From positions 1 to 62,174 of the forward strand of contig CAMFGY010000031.1 in assembly GCA_945952065.1 (NCBI GenBank): DNA of 62,174 bases, written 5' to 3'. This document shows, one piece after another, positions 1-9,354 of this stretch. The position numbers and the translations under genes are program-made. The stretch is from an uncultured Burkholderiales bacterium (GTDB lineage: Bacteria > Pseudomonadota > Gammaproteobacteria > Burkholderiales > Burkholderiaceae_C). The notes below the pieces were generated by a model that made no database searches, was not told where the DNA came from, and saw nothing but the letters and a program-made list of their open reading frames with translations. Every line of letters begins with the position of its first letter. Positions within the stretch are counted from its first letter, which is position 1.

Positions 1-14
1 GCTAATATTCGAGC

Positions 15-54
15 AAAACGCCCCTGATTCTTGTGAATCAGGGGCGTTTTTGTT
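15..54. terminator. Bidirectional intrinsic terminator
   Basis: Sixteen bases (15-30) pair perfectly with 35-50 around a TTGT loop, and a T-rich tract follows to position 54. The left arm starts with AAAA, so the same hairpin would end transcription in both directions. It lies about 95 bases past the stop of the minus-strand ETF-ubiquinone oxidoreductase gene and probably also serves a gene to the left of the window. Confidence 0.85.
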
Positions 55-147
55 TACGCTCATGACTTGCAAAGCTGCCTTCAGGCTGCGTTGCAATCAA
101 TGGCGGAAAGAAGGCGGCGAATATCGCCACCTGCCGCTAGGTCTAGA

Positions 148-1833
148 TTACATACCCGCGTAATTGGGGCCGCCACCGCCCTCAGGCGTCACCCACACAA
201 TGTTTTGCGTGGGGTCTTTGATATCGCATGTTTTGCAATGAACGCAGTTCTGGGCGTTGATCTGTAATTTGTCTGCGCCGCTGTCAGTCTTGATGAATTC
301 ATACACGCCCGCAGGGCAGTAGCGGCTTTCAGGGCCGGCGAATTTAGCCAAGTTGACGCTCACTGGCACGTCAGCGTTTTTCAAGGTCAGATGGGCCGGC
401 TGGTTTTCTTCGTGATTGGTATTGGAGACAAACACTGAGGACAAACGGTCGAAGGTGAGCTTGCCATCCGGCTTGGGGTAGTCAATCTTGGCGCATTCCG
501 CAGCGGGCTCCAGATACAGATGGTCGGGCAGCGGACGGTGGATTGTCCATGGCGGGCTTTTGATGCCCAACTTGGGCAGCAGCCATTGTTCGATGCCCGT
601 CATCAAGGTGCCGACCGTGTTGCCTTTCTTGAACCATTGTTTGAAGTTGCGCGACTGGTTCAGTTCAGCATGGAGCCAACTCTGCTCAAACGCGGCAGGG
701 TAAGCCAGCAGTTCGTCGTGTTGGCGGCCTTCGGCCAGGGCCTGGAAGGCGGCTTCTGCGGCGAGCATGCCGGTCTTGATGGCTGCATGGCTGCCCTTGA
801 TGCGCGCGGCGTTCAAATAGCCCGCATCGCAGCCCACGAGCGCGCCGCCGGGGAAGACGGTTTTGGGCAGCGACAAGAGTCCGCCCGCCGTGATGGCTCG
901 GGCGCCGTAGCTCAGGCGCTTACCGCCCTCGAGATGTTTGCGAATGCTGGGATGTGTCTTCCAGCGTTGCATTTCTTCAAAAGGGCTCAACCAGGGGTTT
1001 TTGTAGTCAAGACCGACGACATAGCCGAGGGTGACCTTATTGCCTTCGAGGTGGTAGAGGAAGCCACCGCCGTAGGTGTCGGCGTCCATGGGCCAGCCTG
1101 CGGTGTGGATCACCAAGCCGGGTTTGGCTTGAGCGGCGGGGATTTCCCACAGCTCTTTGATGCCAATGGCGTAGCTCTGCGGGTCGCGTCCTGCATCGAG
1201 TTGGAATTTGCTGATCAGTTGCTTGCCCAAGTGACCGCGCGCGCCTTCGGCAAACACGGTGTACTTGCCCAGCAGTTCCATGCCGAGTTGGAATCCATCG
1301 TGCGGCTGGCCGTCTTTGCCCACGCCCAGATTGCCGGTGGCGACACCGCGCACCGAGCCGTCTTCGCCATAGACAATTTCTGCAGCAGTAAAGCCAGGGA
1401 AGATCTCCACGCCCAGTGCTTCAGCTTGTTCGCCCAACCATTTGGTCACGGCGCCGAGTGAGATCACATAGTTGCCGTGGTTGTGGAAGCAGTCAGGAAT
1501 CAGCCATTGCGGGGTGCTGTGCGCGCCGTTTTCATTCAGGAACAGCACTTCATCGGCGCTGACGGGCTGATTCAGCGGGGCGCCGAGTTCACGCCAGTTC
1601 GGCAGCAACTCGGTCAGCGCGCGCGGGTCCATGACGGCGCCTGACAGGATGTGTGCGCCGGGCTCTGATCCTTTCTCAAGCACGACGACGGACAACTCTT
1701 GCCCTTTTTCATTGGCCAATTGTTTGAGTCGAATCGCTGTGGCCAAGCCACCTGGGCCTGCACCCACCACGACCACGTCGTATTCCATGCTTTCGCGTGG
1801 GCCGTATTGAGCGATCAGTTCAGCGCTGGTCAT
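148..1833 (-). CDS. Electron transfer flavoprotein-ubiquinone oxidoreductase
   Basis: This is a membrane-associated flavo-iron-sulfur enzyme that passes electrons from reduced ETF, made during fatty-acid and amino-acid oxidation, to ubiquinone. The 561-residue product has the FAD dinucleotide motif GAGPGG at about 24-29. The C-terminal 4Fe-4S cluster ligands are visible as Cys506, Cys530, Cys533 and Cys536, the last three in NCVHCKTC. Its length matches the family. The start at 1833 is chosen because TTAAGGA lies six to seven bases upstream; the ATG at 1839 directly abuts that site and a longer frame to 1872 lacks one. It is a lone gene ahead of the terminator at 15-54, divergent from the dehydrogenase gene at 2098. 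The ETF subunit genes are not in the window. Confidence 0.95.
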   Translation of the reverse strand: MTSAELIAQYGPRESMEYDVVVVGAGPGGLATAIRLKQLANEKGQELSVVVLEKGSEPGAHILSGAVMDPRALTELLPNWRELGAPLNQPVSADEVLFLNENGAHSTPQWLIPDCFHNHGNYVISLGAVTKWLGEQAEALGVEIFPGFTAAEIVYGEDGSVRGVATGNLGVGKDGQPHDGFQLGMELLGKYTVFAEGARGHLGKQLISKFQLDAGRDPQSYAIGIKELWEIPAAQAKPGLVIHTAGWPMDADTYGGGFLYHLEGNKVTLGYVVGLDYKNPWLSPFEEMQRWKTHPSIRKHLEGGKRLSYGARAITAGGLLSLPKTVFPGGALVGCDAGYLNAARIKGSHAAIKTGMLAAEAAFQALAEGRQHDELLAYPAAFEQSWLHAELNQSRNFKQWFKKGNTVGTLMTGIEQWLLPKLGIKSPPWTIHRPLPDHLYLEPAAECAKIDYPKPDGKLTFDRLSSVFVSNTNHEENQPAHLTLKNADVPVSVNLAKFAGPESRYCPAGVYEFIKTDSGADKLQINAQNCVHCKTCDIKDPTQNIVWVTPEGGGGPNYAGM

Positions 1834-2097
1834 GGGCATCCTTAAGTATGTTTTTGAAGGGCGCAGGCGCACCCATAGATGATGAGTTGGGGCGCATTCT
1901 ACTGGCCTGTTTTGAAAATCGAACGATCGTGCTTTTCTGCTTGGGGAGCTCAGTCTAGGGCTTGAGGCCGGTCAGGGTGAATGCCTGGCGGGTTCGGGTG
2001 AATTTGGCGGTCTTTCAATGGCTGCAATTCCTTGGAACTGCCCGAGCAAGCGGCGTGCGCGTGCTAATCTTCTGCGGACTTTGAGAAGGACGAGATC

Positions 2098-2880
2098 ATG
2101 AGTTACACCATCGATTTGTCGGGCCGCGTGGCCTTGGTGACTGGCGCCTCGAGTGGCTTAGGCGCGCAGTTTGCTCGCACCTTGGCCAAGGCGGGGGCCT
2201 GTGTGGTCTTGGCCGGGCGCCGCATTGAGCGCTTAAAAACCTTGCGCAGCGAGATCGAGGGCAATGGCGGTGATGCCCATGTGGTGGCTTTGGATGTGAC
2301 CGATCTGGACAGCATCAAGGCGGCGGTTGCTCATGCCGAGACCGAGGTCGGCACGATCGACATTTTGATCAATAACTCAGGGGTGAGTCGGAGTCAGAAG
2401 CTCACGGATGTGGGGGCTGACGACTACGACTTCGTCATGGATACCAATGTCCGCGGCGCCTTCTTTGTGGCGCAAGAAGTGGGCAAGCGCATGTTGGGCC
2501 GTGCCAGTGGTTCGGCGCCGGGTACCTTTATTGGCGGGCGGATTGTCAATATCGCGTCAATGGCGGGCTTGCGGGTCTTGAGTCAGATCGGCGTGTACGC
2601 CATGAGCAAGGCAGCGGTCATCCATATGACGCGCGCCATGGCCTTGGAATGGGGCAAGCATGGCATCAATGTCAATGCGATTTGCCCGGGCTATATCGAC
2701 ACCGAGATCAACCACCACCATTGGTCGACTGAGCAGGGCAGGAAATTGGTGGAGTTGTTGCCGCGCAAGCGCCTTGGCCAGCCGCAAGACCTGGACACTG
2801 CGCTGCTGATGCTGTGCGCCAATGAAAGTCATTTCATCAACGGCGCGGTGATTCAGGCCGACGATGGCTTTGGGGTGTAA
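2098..2880 (+). CDS. SDR family oxidoreductase
   Basis: This is a classical short-chain dehydrogenase/reductase of 260 residues, a cytoplasmic NAD(P)-dependent enzyme. The cofactor motif TGASSGLG is at 15-22, NNSG at 92-95, and the catalytic residues are Ser154, Tyr167 and Lys171 in YAMSK. The C-terminal half resembles 3-oxoacyl-ACP reductase (FabG)-like enzymes, but the substrate cannot be read from the sequence. A good ribosome binding site, AGAAGGACGAG, precedes the ATG. The YceH-like gene starts six bases after its stop, so the two are probably cotranscribed. The divergent ETF-QO neighbour would fit a role in acyl-CoA metabolism, but that is only inference. Confidence 0.9.
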   Translation: MSYTIDLSGRVALVTGASSGLGAQFARTLAKAGACVVLAGRRIERLKTLRSEIEGNGGDAHVVALDVTDLDSIKAAVAHAETEVGTIDILINNSGVSRSQKLTDVGADDYDFVMDTNVRGAFFVAQEVGKRMLGRASGSAPGTFIGGRIVNIASMAGLRVLSQIGVYAMSKAAVIHMTRAMALEWGKHGINVNAICPGYIDTEINHHHWSTEQGRKLVELLPRKRLGQPQDLDTALLMLCANESHFINGAVIQADDGFGV

Positions 2881-2886
2881 AGACTG

Positions 2887-3537
2887 ATGAGCATGCGTAC
2901 CTTGACGGCGCTAGAAGCCCGTGTGTTGGCCGTATTGGTGGAAAAGGAATCCACGGTCCCTGACAGTTATCCTTTATCCCTGAATGCATTGACTCTGGGT
3001 TGCAATCAAAAGACCGCGCGCGAGCCGGTCATGAGTGCCAGCGAGTCTGATGTTCTGGCGGCGCTGGAAGAACTCAAGCTGCTCCATTTGGTCAACACCG
3101 TCAGTGGCAGCCGCGTCGTGCGTTTTGAGCACAATGCGGCTCGCGGGCTGGGAGTGCCGGGCGCGGCCCTGGCGATTTTGACGCTTTTGATGCTGCGCGG
3201 CCCACAAACCACGGCCGAGCTGAGGATGAACACCGAGCGATTGCATCGGTTTGCGGACGCGTCCTCGGTGGAGGGCTTTTTGGATGAGCTGACGCAAGCC
3301 AATGACAAGCGTCCGGCGTATGTGACCCGTCTGCCGCGTGCGCCCGGAGCGCGCGAGTCGCGCTGGGCACATTTGCTGTGTGGTGAGGTGATCGCGCAGG
3401 AGCCCGGGCCCGCAGCCTCGGCGCGCGATGATGAGCTGGCATTTTTGCGCGCTGAGCAGCAGCGCTTGAATGCCGAGCTTGAGGCCTTGAAAACGCTGGT
3501 GCTGCGCATGGCGCAGGACTTGGGCATCAAGGCTTGA
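2887..3537 (+). CDS. yceH: YceH family protein (DUF480)
   Basis: The 216-residue product is a DUF480/YceH protein. The family is built of two winged-helix-like domains and has no firmly established function. The N-terminal stretch LTALEARVLAVLVEKE followed by PDSYPLSLNALTLGCNQK is the family hallmark, and PQTTAELR near residue 110 marks the second domain. A coiled-coil-like tail rich in Glu, Ala and Leu covers about 175-210. The ATG at 2887 lies six bases past the dehydrogenase stop with a weak ribosome binding site; the ATG at 2893 is an alternative. It is convergent with the serine hydrolase gene, 19 bases apart. Confidence 0.9.
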   Translation: MSMRTLTALEARVLAVLVEKESTVPDSYPLSLNALTLGCNQKTAREPVMSASESDVLAALEELKLLHLVNTVSGSRVVRFEHNAARGLGVPGAALAILTLLMLRGPQTTAELRMNTERLHRFADASSVEGFLDELTQANDKRPAYVTRLPRAPGARESRWAHLLCGEVIAQEPGPAASARDDELAFLRAEQQRLNAELEALKTLVLRMAQDLGIKA

Positions 3538-3556
3538 GTCCAAGCCCTTGGGGGTC

Positions 3557-4660
3557 TTACAAATCCCCCAGCACGTCCATGCAATGGCGCCAAAGTCGAT
3601 GGCCATTCAGGCCATTGCTCAGCAGCACAAAGCCGCTGCCACGGCTCGGGGAGAATTGGCAGTAGCAGCGAAAGCCGCTGCTGTTGGTGCCTGTGTGGTA
3701 GGCGATATCGCCTTGCGCCGTGGTGTTGATGGCCCAACCCAGGCCCCAGTACACCGCCAATCCTTGCGCCAGGCCGGGGCGTGAAATGGGTTCGCGGTCC
3801 GTCACTGGGCTGAGGCGAGCCAACATGGCCTTCAATGCGGGTGCTTTCAAACCTTGGGCAAAGTCGGCATCCGGGCGCATCATCACCGCCAAAAATTTGG
3901 CGTAGTCCCGCGCGGTGGTGTAGAGGGTGTAGGCGGCATTGGCTGCGGTGTAGGCCTGAGTTGGCAAGACCTGACCCTGTTTGTTGTGGCCCCGCGCGCG
4001 CAGCGCGTCAATTTGAGGCGTTAGTACAAAACTGCTGTTTGACATGCCCAGGGGTTTGAAGAGTTGCGAAGCTGCAATGCCCTGCAAGCTTTGCTTGCAA
4101 ACCTCTTCCAGCACGCGTTGCAAATAGAAATACCCTTCGCCCGAGTAATTGAAGCGCTGGCCCGGCTCGTCGCTGATATGCAGCGATTGGCTGGCCTCGT
4201 CTTCGGCGCTGCGCCAGTTCGGCAGGCCCGAGCGGTGCGTGAGCAGCTGGCGTGCTGTGATCTGCGCTTGCCAGGCTTGAGCGGGCTTGAACAGTTCTTG
4301 GGGCAGGTACTGTTGCACGGGGCGGTCAAGTTCCAGCAGGCCTGACTGGACGGCCTGCATCACCAAGTAAGCGAACAGCGGCTTGCTCATCGACGCCGCT
4401 TCAAACACTGTTTGGGGCAGGACGCTGTCGGTGCCCCCGGCCTCACGCACGCCGAATTCACCGGACCAAGCGAGGTGAGCGTCTTCCAAAATGGCCAAGC
4501 TCGCGCCGGGCACTTGCAAGTTCTCCAAAAGCCGGGGGGCGAGTACCTGCAGGCGCGCAAGTCTTAGCGACAACCGTGTGGATGCCTCGGCCCTGTGGGC
4601 AGCCGCCCAGCCAGGGCTGAGCACGGCACCGCACAGCCCGGCCAGGCTGCGGCGGCGCAT
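3557..4660 (-). CDS. Exported beta-lactamase-fold serine hydrolase (S12)
   Basis: This 367-residue protein belongs to the serine hydrolase family that includes class C beta-lactamases, DD-peptidases, esterases and some aminopeptidases. The nucleophile motif SMSK is at 90-93, the tyrosine motif at 172-174 reads YSG instead of the usual YxN, and HTG at 322-324 replaces KTG. An arginine-rich N-terminus (MRRRSLAG) followed by an apolar stretch to about residue 24 looks like a signal peptide, possibly Tat-type. The start at 4660 is chosen because it begins that signal peptide and sits seven bases after the stop of the TonB receptor gene; an upstream frame to 4735 would overlap the receptor gene. 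Cotranscription with the receptor suggests it acts on an extracellular or periplasmic substrate of that uptake system. The substrate is unknown. Confidence 0.82.
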   Translation of the reverse strand: MRRRSLAGLCGAVLSPGWAAAHRAEASTRLSLRLARLQVLAPRLLENLQVPGASLAILEDAHLAWSGEFGVREAGGTDSVLPQTVFEAASMSKPLFAYLVMQAVQSGLLELDRPVQQYLPQELFKPAQAWQAQITARQLLTHRSGLPNWRSAEDEASQSLHISDEPGQRFNYSGEGYFYLQRVLEEVCKQSLQGIAASQLFKPLGMSNSSFVLTPQIDALRARGHNKQGQVLPTQAYTAANAAYTLYTTARDYAKFLAVMMRPDADFAQGLKAPALKAMLARLSPVTDREPISRPGLAQGLAVYWGLGWAINTTAQGDIAYHTGTNSSGFRCYCQFSPSRGSGFVLLSNGLNGHRLWRHCMDVLGDL

Positions 4661-4667
4661 CCGGGCT

Positions 4668-7448
4668 TCAGCGGAACTGGTATTGGGCGCTGAGGTAGAC
4701 AAAGCGTCCGCGCGGGTCGGTGTAGCTGGGGTCATAGCCCGAGAGGAAGAACCAAGCCTGCTGAGAGAAGGGCGGGGCGGTGTTGAAGAGATTCTTCACG
4801 CCGGCTCGCAGCGTCAGTGCCGGGGTCGCGTTCCAAGCACCGGTCAGGTCCCACAGCGAGTAGGCGGCCACGGTGCGATCGGGCTTGCCCACAATGCTTT
4901 GGTCGGTGTAGCTGGACAAAAAGCTGTTGCTCAAACTCAGCGCAAAGCTGCCCAACTCCCAATCGCCCGTCACCGTGTGGCGCCAGCGTTGCACGACGCC
5001 GTCGTTCACAAAGTGGCCCAGATTGCTGTAGAAGGGGTCGTCATTGCCGGTTTGCTGCTCTGAGTTCAGGGTCAGCGTGCCATTCATGCGCAGGCCGAAA
5101 GTGCCAATGCCGCTCTTCAAGCCTGACAAATTCACACCCAAATCTAACCCAGAGATTTTTTGCTTGCCGCGGTTTTCCTTGATCAAGTCGATGAAGTCGA
5201 TTTTGTTTTTGGGCGTGCGGTGGACCAGGCTGCCGTATTTGTTCAAGTTGGCCAAGATGGAGTCCACGCCCAGCGTGCTGATCAAGTCGCGTTTTTCGAT
5301 ATTCCAGTAGTCCAGACTCAGCGTCACGCCGGGCTGTGCTTCCAGGACCGCGCCCAAAGAGAATTGGCTGGAACGCTCGGGTTTGAGCTTGGGGTTGCTG
5401 TAGTTCATGGTGACCCAGATGTCCGAGCAATCGGTCACTGTGTTGCTGGGGTCTTCGGCCATGCACACCGGGTCCACCAAGGTGGCCGAGCTGCCCTGGG
5501 TGAGCGGGCGATACAGGTCGGACAAGCTGGGCGCCCTGAAGCCCGAGCCCGCGGAAGCGCGCAGCAGCAGCTCTTTCATTGGCACGTATTTGAGGCCGAT
5601 TTTGGGGCTGGAGGCGCTGCCGGTGTTCTGATAGTGCTCGTAACGCAGGGCCGCTTGCAACTCCAAGGTCTTGGTGATGGGGGCATTGATCTCGGCGAAG
5701 GCTGCAGCCACTTTGCGCGAGCGGGCAAAGTCTGCATCCGGGCCTTGCGAGGTCTCACCCAGAATCAGGTCTTGGGCCAGCGCTTCAGATTGATGGTAGT
5801 TTTGCTTCTCGCGCCGGTACTCCCCGCCAAAAGCCAGCGCCATATCGCCGCCGGGCAGCGCCCACAAGGGGCGAGAGGCTTTGAAGTCCACACTGTCCAT
5901 GGTGCCTTCGGCGCGCCGCACCTCCCCGCGTATTTGCGACTTGTCATACAAGGCCAGCCCGGCGGCGGATGAACTGCCGAAGGGGTTCAGCGTGCCGCTT
6001 GCGAAGCCCTCGCGGATCATTTTTTCATTCAAATAACCGTGATGGTCGCGGTCGGAGACCGTGCTCAGGCTGTGGTTGTAGGCCAGTTCATAGTCCCAGG
6101 CGCCCCAATTGCCGTTGACGCCAGCCACATAGCGTTGACTGTCTGAAATCAATTCGCTGGTGCGCAGGCCCGCCTCGCCCAGACGCGTGCGCACGGTGAT
6201 GATGCGGTCCTCGTCATCCGGGTCGAGCTTGGCCAAACTGGTGCCGGCCAAGCTGGGGACTTTGGCCACATCGATGTCTGCATCAATGCGATTGGGCGTG
6301 CCCGAGAACAGCGAGCGGGAGCGGCTCAGCGAGGCTTCCGCAAACAGCTGGTGCCCGCCGCCCAGGTTGAAGACACCGCGTCCGAAGAAGCTGGTTTTGT
6401 CCGACTTGGGGTAGAGCTCGATATCGCGCATGTAGTCATAGGTGCAGCCATCCACGCCGCCAATGCCATCCGGCAAATAGAGCGAGGCGGGAGGATTGCA
6501 CCCCTTGGCCGCGGCGGGGTTGACGGTCTTGCTGTCAATCACGGTCTTGCCATTGCTGGAGAAGCCGTCGGCAATCAGCGCATCTCTTTGGCTGCTGCTG
6601 AGCCTCATATTGCCGGGAAAGGAGGCGCTGGACAGCAGATCCGGCAGACGCCCCGGGATGTCCAGATCCTTGATGAACTTGCGCTGGTTGGCGTTCAGGT
6701 TGTTGGTCTTTTGGACGTCCAGCACGCCAAACACATTGAAGCCCTGCCTGTCAAAGTCGCCAAAGCCGGCGCTGAGCGAGGCGGTACGCTTGCCGCCGCC
6801 GCCCTCGGTGCTGTCGCCATAGCTGGCATTGAGTTCGATGCCGTGGTAGTCCTTGCGGGTGATGAAGTTGATCACGCCGCCGATGGCATCGCTGCCGTAA
6901 ATGGCTGAGGCCCCGTCGAGCAAGACCTCCACGCGTTGGATAGCGGCGGCGGGAATGCCGTTCAAGTCCACCCCGGTGGAGTCTCCCGGCGACGCAAAGT
7001 TGGCCATGCGGCGGCCGTTCAGCAACACCAAGGTGGAGGACACCCCGATGCCACGCAAATTGGCGCCGTTCATGCCCATCTGGTCTCGAAAGCCCCCGTA
7101 GGCGATGCTGCCGCCGTCGGTCATATTGTTGGTGGCAGCGCTGATGCGGCCGACAATCTCTGCAGCGGTGGTGAGACCTTGCTTGACGATCTCGGCGCGG
7201 GTGATCACTTGCACCGGCAGTGCAGTTTCGTTCTCCAGCCGTTTGATCGCCGAGCCTGTGATTTCCACGCGCTCCAGCTTTTTTGCCGCGGCATCAGGCT
7301 CTTGCGCCAATGCAGGCAACGATGCCAGGGCTACCGCCATGATGCGCACCGCCTGAACCGAAGATCGCAGAACCTGCCCATGGCGCTGTGGGCGCTTGAC
7401 ACGGTGCTGAATGATCGAAAGGACCGATCGGGGCGGCATAGATGGCAT
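4668..7448 (-). CDS. TonB-dependent outer membrane receptor 1
   Basis: This is a 926-residue outer-membrane active transporter powered by TonB-ExbBD. A signal peptide ends near ALAQ at about 50. The mature N-terminus has VEITGSAIKR, typical of a proteobacterial receptor group with large substrates. The plug domain follows with TLVLLNGRRMANF and IYGSDAIGGVINFITRK, then a beta-barrel ending in Phe-Arg. The ATG at 7448 is preferred because GGAG lies six bases upstream; a TTG at 7460 overlaps that site. The gene is divergent from an exported cyanophycinase and followed by a serine hydrolase. Together with a second receptor/cyanophycinase pair to the right, this suggests uptake of cyanophycin fragments rather than iron chelates. 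The substrate is inference. Confidence 0.9.
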   Translation of the reverse strand: MPSMPPRSVLSIIQHRVKRPQRHGQVLRSSVQAVRIMAVALASLPALAQEPDAAAKKLERVEITGSAIKRLENETALPVQVITRAEIVKQGLTTAAEIVGRISAATNNMTDGGSIAYGGFRDQMGMNGANLRGIGVSSTLVLLNGRRMANFASPGDSTGVDLNGIPAAAIQRVEVLLDGASAIYGSDAIGGVINFITRKDYHGIELNASYGDSTEGGGGKRTASLSAGFGDFDRQGFNVFGVLDVQKTNNLNANQRKFIKDLDIPGRLPDLLSSASFPGNMRLSSSQRDALIADGFSSNGKTVIDSKTVNPAAAKGCNPPASLYLPDGIGGVDGCTYDYMRDIELYPKSDKTSFFGRGVFNLGGGHQLFAEASLSRSRSLFSGTPNRIDADIDVAKVPSLAGTSLAKLDPDDEDRIITVRTRLGEAGLRTSELISDSQRYVAGVNGNWGAWDYELAYNHSLSTVSDRDHHGYLNEKMIREGFASGTLNPFGSSSAAGLALYDKSQIRGEVRRAEGTMDSVDFKASRPLWALPGGDMALAFGGEYRREKQNYHQSEALAQDLILGETSQGPDADFARSRKVAAAFAEINAPITKTLELQAALRYEHYQNTGSASSPKIGLKYVPMKELLLRASAGSGFRAPSLSDLYRPLTQGSSATLVDPVCMAEDPSNTVTDCSDIWVTMNYSNPKLKPERSSQFSLGAVLEAQPGVTLSLDYWNIEKRDLISTLGVDSILANLNKYGSLVHRTPKNKIDFIDLIKENRGKQKISGLDLGVNLSGLKSGIGTFGLRMNGTLTLNSEQQTGNDDPFYSNLGHFVNDGVVQRWRHTVTGDWELGSFALSLSNSFLSSYTDQSIVGKPDRTVAAYSLWDLTGAWNATPALTLRAGVKNLFNTAPPFSQQAWFFLSGYDPSYTDPRGRFVYLSAQYQFR

Positions 7449-7757
7449 GGAGCTCTCCAAAAGGTGGCCGTTGCGCCGAGCAGTCTGTATGACGTTTGCA
7501 GCGGCGCTGAGGCAAGGTTTTGCGTCTGATCGGATCAGTCTAGGAAGTCAATGAGACGAGTCCAGCCGGGGTTTACGCGCAAAGTCGTATCCGCGCAACT
7601 TGACGTTATGTGCCGCGACCGCTTTGTCAGAGGGGGCGAGGGCAAAAGCATGGGGACTCACACTTGCGGGGGAGTCTCGGCGCCTTGACCCTGGGCTAGT
7701 ATCAATTCAGCCGCACCGCCTGAGCGGTCCTATCGGATTGATCTGACGTCACCACTC
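7449..7757. promoter_or_regulatory. Divergent control region, receptor 1 / cyanophycinase 1
   Basis: This 309-bp stretch holds no credible gene and must carry promoters for both divergent genes. The clearest element is the palindrome CTGATC-G-GATCAG at 7526-7538, a candidate operator about 80 bases from the receptor start. A looser related string, GGATTGATCTGA, lies just before the cyanophycinase start. No strong sigma-70 promoter could be picked by eye on either strand. Confidence 0.4.
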
Positions 7758-9242
7758 ATGTCTACCTTGCCTCACTCCCATGCTCGTGTGCGCCCGCAAT
7801 GGCGCGGATTCAGCCGCCTCGCTGTTCGTCTGTCGATCTTGACCTCGCTGGCGCTCTCGAGCTTGGCGGGCCCCAGTTTGGCGCAAACGCTGGCGCTCAA
7901 TTCGCGAGTGCCGGCGCCCCAGTCGCCAAGTACTGCGCCGACGGCGGCGAAGTCCGGTGTACCCGCGCCCACACCGGCGTCTGCTGCATCCGCGGCTGCC
8001 TTCGGCGCACACAAACAAGACAGCGGGGTGCGCGGCTATGCCGTGCCCATTGGCGGCGCTTTGAAGGCTGATAACGACGAGGTTTGGGGGCGCATCGTGG
8101 CCCTGGCGGGAGGCAAGGGGGCGCGCTTTGTGGTGTTTGGCACCGCATCGGAAGACCCGGAGGCCAGCGCCAAGCAAGCCATCGAGATGCTGCACCGGCG
8201 AGGTGCAGTGGCTGAAGCCTTGCCGGTGGCGCCCAAGTTTGGATGGGTCGACTTGAACAAAGTGGTGCGAGACCCCGCATTGATCAACAAGGTCAAAAAT
8301 GCGCGTGGCGTCTTTTTCACTGGCGGCTCGCAAGAGCGCATCGTCGATGTCTTGATGCCCGGCGGTCACACCACGCCGATGCTGGAAGCCATCTGGGATG
8401 TTTATCGCAAAGGTGGCGTGGTGGCGGGCACCTCTGCCGGTGCAGCCATCATGAGCACCGTGATGTTTCGCGACGCGCCCAGCGTGATCAACATCATGAA
8501 AGGCAAGTGGGTGGAGGGCAAGCAAATCGATCGCGGCCTGGGCTTTGTAGGGCCGGATCTCTTTGTGGATCAGCACTTTTTGAAGCGCGGACGCTTTGGT
8601 CGCATGATCCCCTTGATGATGGCCAAGGGCTACAAGCTGGGCTTGGGGGTGGATGAGAACTCGGCCGCCGTCATCCACGGGGATGAGGTGGAGGTCATCG
8701 GCGGCAAAGGGGCCATGTTGGTGGACCTGCACGATGTGAAGACCGACCCCACATTGGGTGCTTTCAATCTGACCCAGGCCCGGCTCAATTACCTGGACCA
8801 CGGTGACCGCTATAACTTGAAAACTCGGCTGACCATGCCCTCGGCCGTCAAGCTGCGCGGCGATAAGCTGGACCCCAGCTCACCTGACTACAAGCCTTAC
8901 TACACCGAGCCTTTGTTCCATTTGGACATGTTGGGTGACTCCACCATCTCCAACTCGATGAACTACCTGATCGACAGCCCGCTCTCGGAGGTGCGCGGCC
9001 TCACCTTTGACGTTGCGCCCAAGCCGGGGGATCCGGTGGCGGAACTGGGCTTTTTGTTCCGCATCTACAAAGGACGTGGCACCTTTGGATGGAGCACCGA
9101 TGAAAACGGCCCGGAGGAGTACACCGTCATCAATGTCTATCTCGACATCACGCCGGTGCGCATGCCCAACCCAATCTACAGCGCCTGGCCCGGGCCGGGG
9201 CGCAGCAGCCCAGCTGCGGTGGAGCGAGACGGCACGCAGTGA
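7758..9242 (+). CDS. cphE: Exported cyanophycinase 1 (peptidase S51)
   Basis: Cyanophycinases cut the Asp-Arg polymer cyanophycin to beta-Asp-Arg dipeptides. The 494-residue product begins with a basic stretch and a hydrophobic core ending SLAQ at about 40-43, so it is exported, as in the extracellular CphE type. An Ala/Pro-rich linker runs to about 85. The S51 core shows GGSQ (Gln192), nucleophile Ser226 in GTSAGAA, His273 in VDQHFLKRGR and Glu300 in GVDENSA, matching the family triad. A further roughly 130 residues after the core are not explained by the family fold but are shared with cyanophycinase 2. Intracellular CphB enzymes are near 270 residues. The ribosome binding site is weak. It is divergent from a TonB receptor. 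Confidence 0.88.
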   Translation: MSTLPHSHARVRPQWRGFSRLAVRLSILTSLALSSLAGPSLAQTLALNSRVPAPQSPSTAPTAAKSGVPAPTPASAASAAAFGAHKQDSGVRGYAVPIGGALKADNDEVWGRIVALAGGKGARFVVFGTASEDPEASAKQAIEMLHRRGAVAEALPVAPKFGWVDLNKVVRDPALINKVKNARGVFFTGGSQERIVDVLMPGGHTTPMLEAIWDVYRKGGVVAGTSAGAAIMSTVMFRDAPSVINIMKGKWVEGKQIDRGLGFVGPDLFVDQHFLKRGRFGRMIPLMMAKGYKLGLGVDENSAAVIHGDEVEVIGGKGAMLVDLHDVKTDPTLGAFNLTQARLNYLDHGDRYNLKTRLTMPSAVKLRGDKLDPSSPDYKPYYTEPLFHLDMLGDSTISNSMNYLIDSPLSEVRGLTFDVAPKPGDPVAELGFLFRIYKGRGTFGWSTDENGPEEYTVINVYLDITPVRMPNPIYSAWPGPGRSSPAAVERDGTQ

Positions 9243-9273
9243 TTCATCGCGTGAGCCGGGCGTTTTGAAAATC

Positions 9274-9306
9274 AAAAAGCCAAGCCGTTCAAGGCTTGGC
9301 TTTTTT
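9274..9306. terminator. Bidirectional intrinsic terminator
   Basis: AAAAAGCCAAGCC (9274-9286) pairs with GGCTTGGCTTTTT from 9293 around a six-base loop, and T's follow to 9306. The A-rich left arm gives a T tract on the other strand too. It separates the convergent ends of cyanophycinase 1 and TonB receptor 2. Confidence 0.9.
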
Positions 9307-9354
9307 GCGGATAGGGCCAAGGTGTTCTCCTGGCCCTGCTTCAGATGCGCTCGT

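Noticed and set aside
520-1461. Long plus-strand open frame opposite the ETF-QO gene
   Set aside because: It is wholly antisense to a well-recognised enzyme, has no family resemblance and reflects high G+C codon bias.
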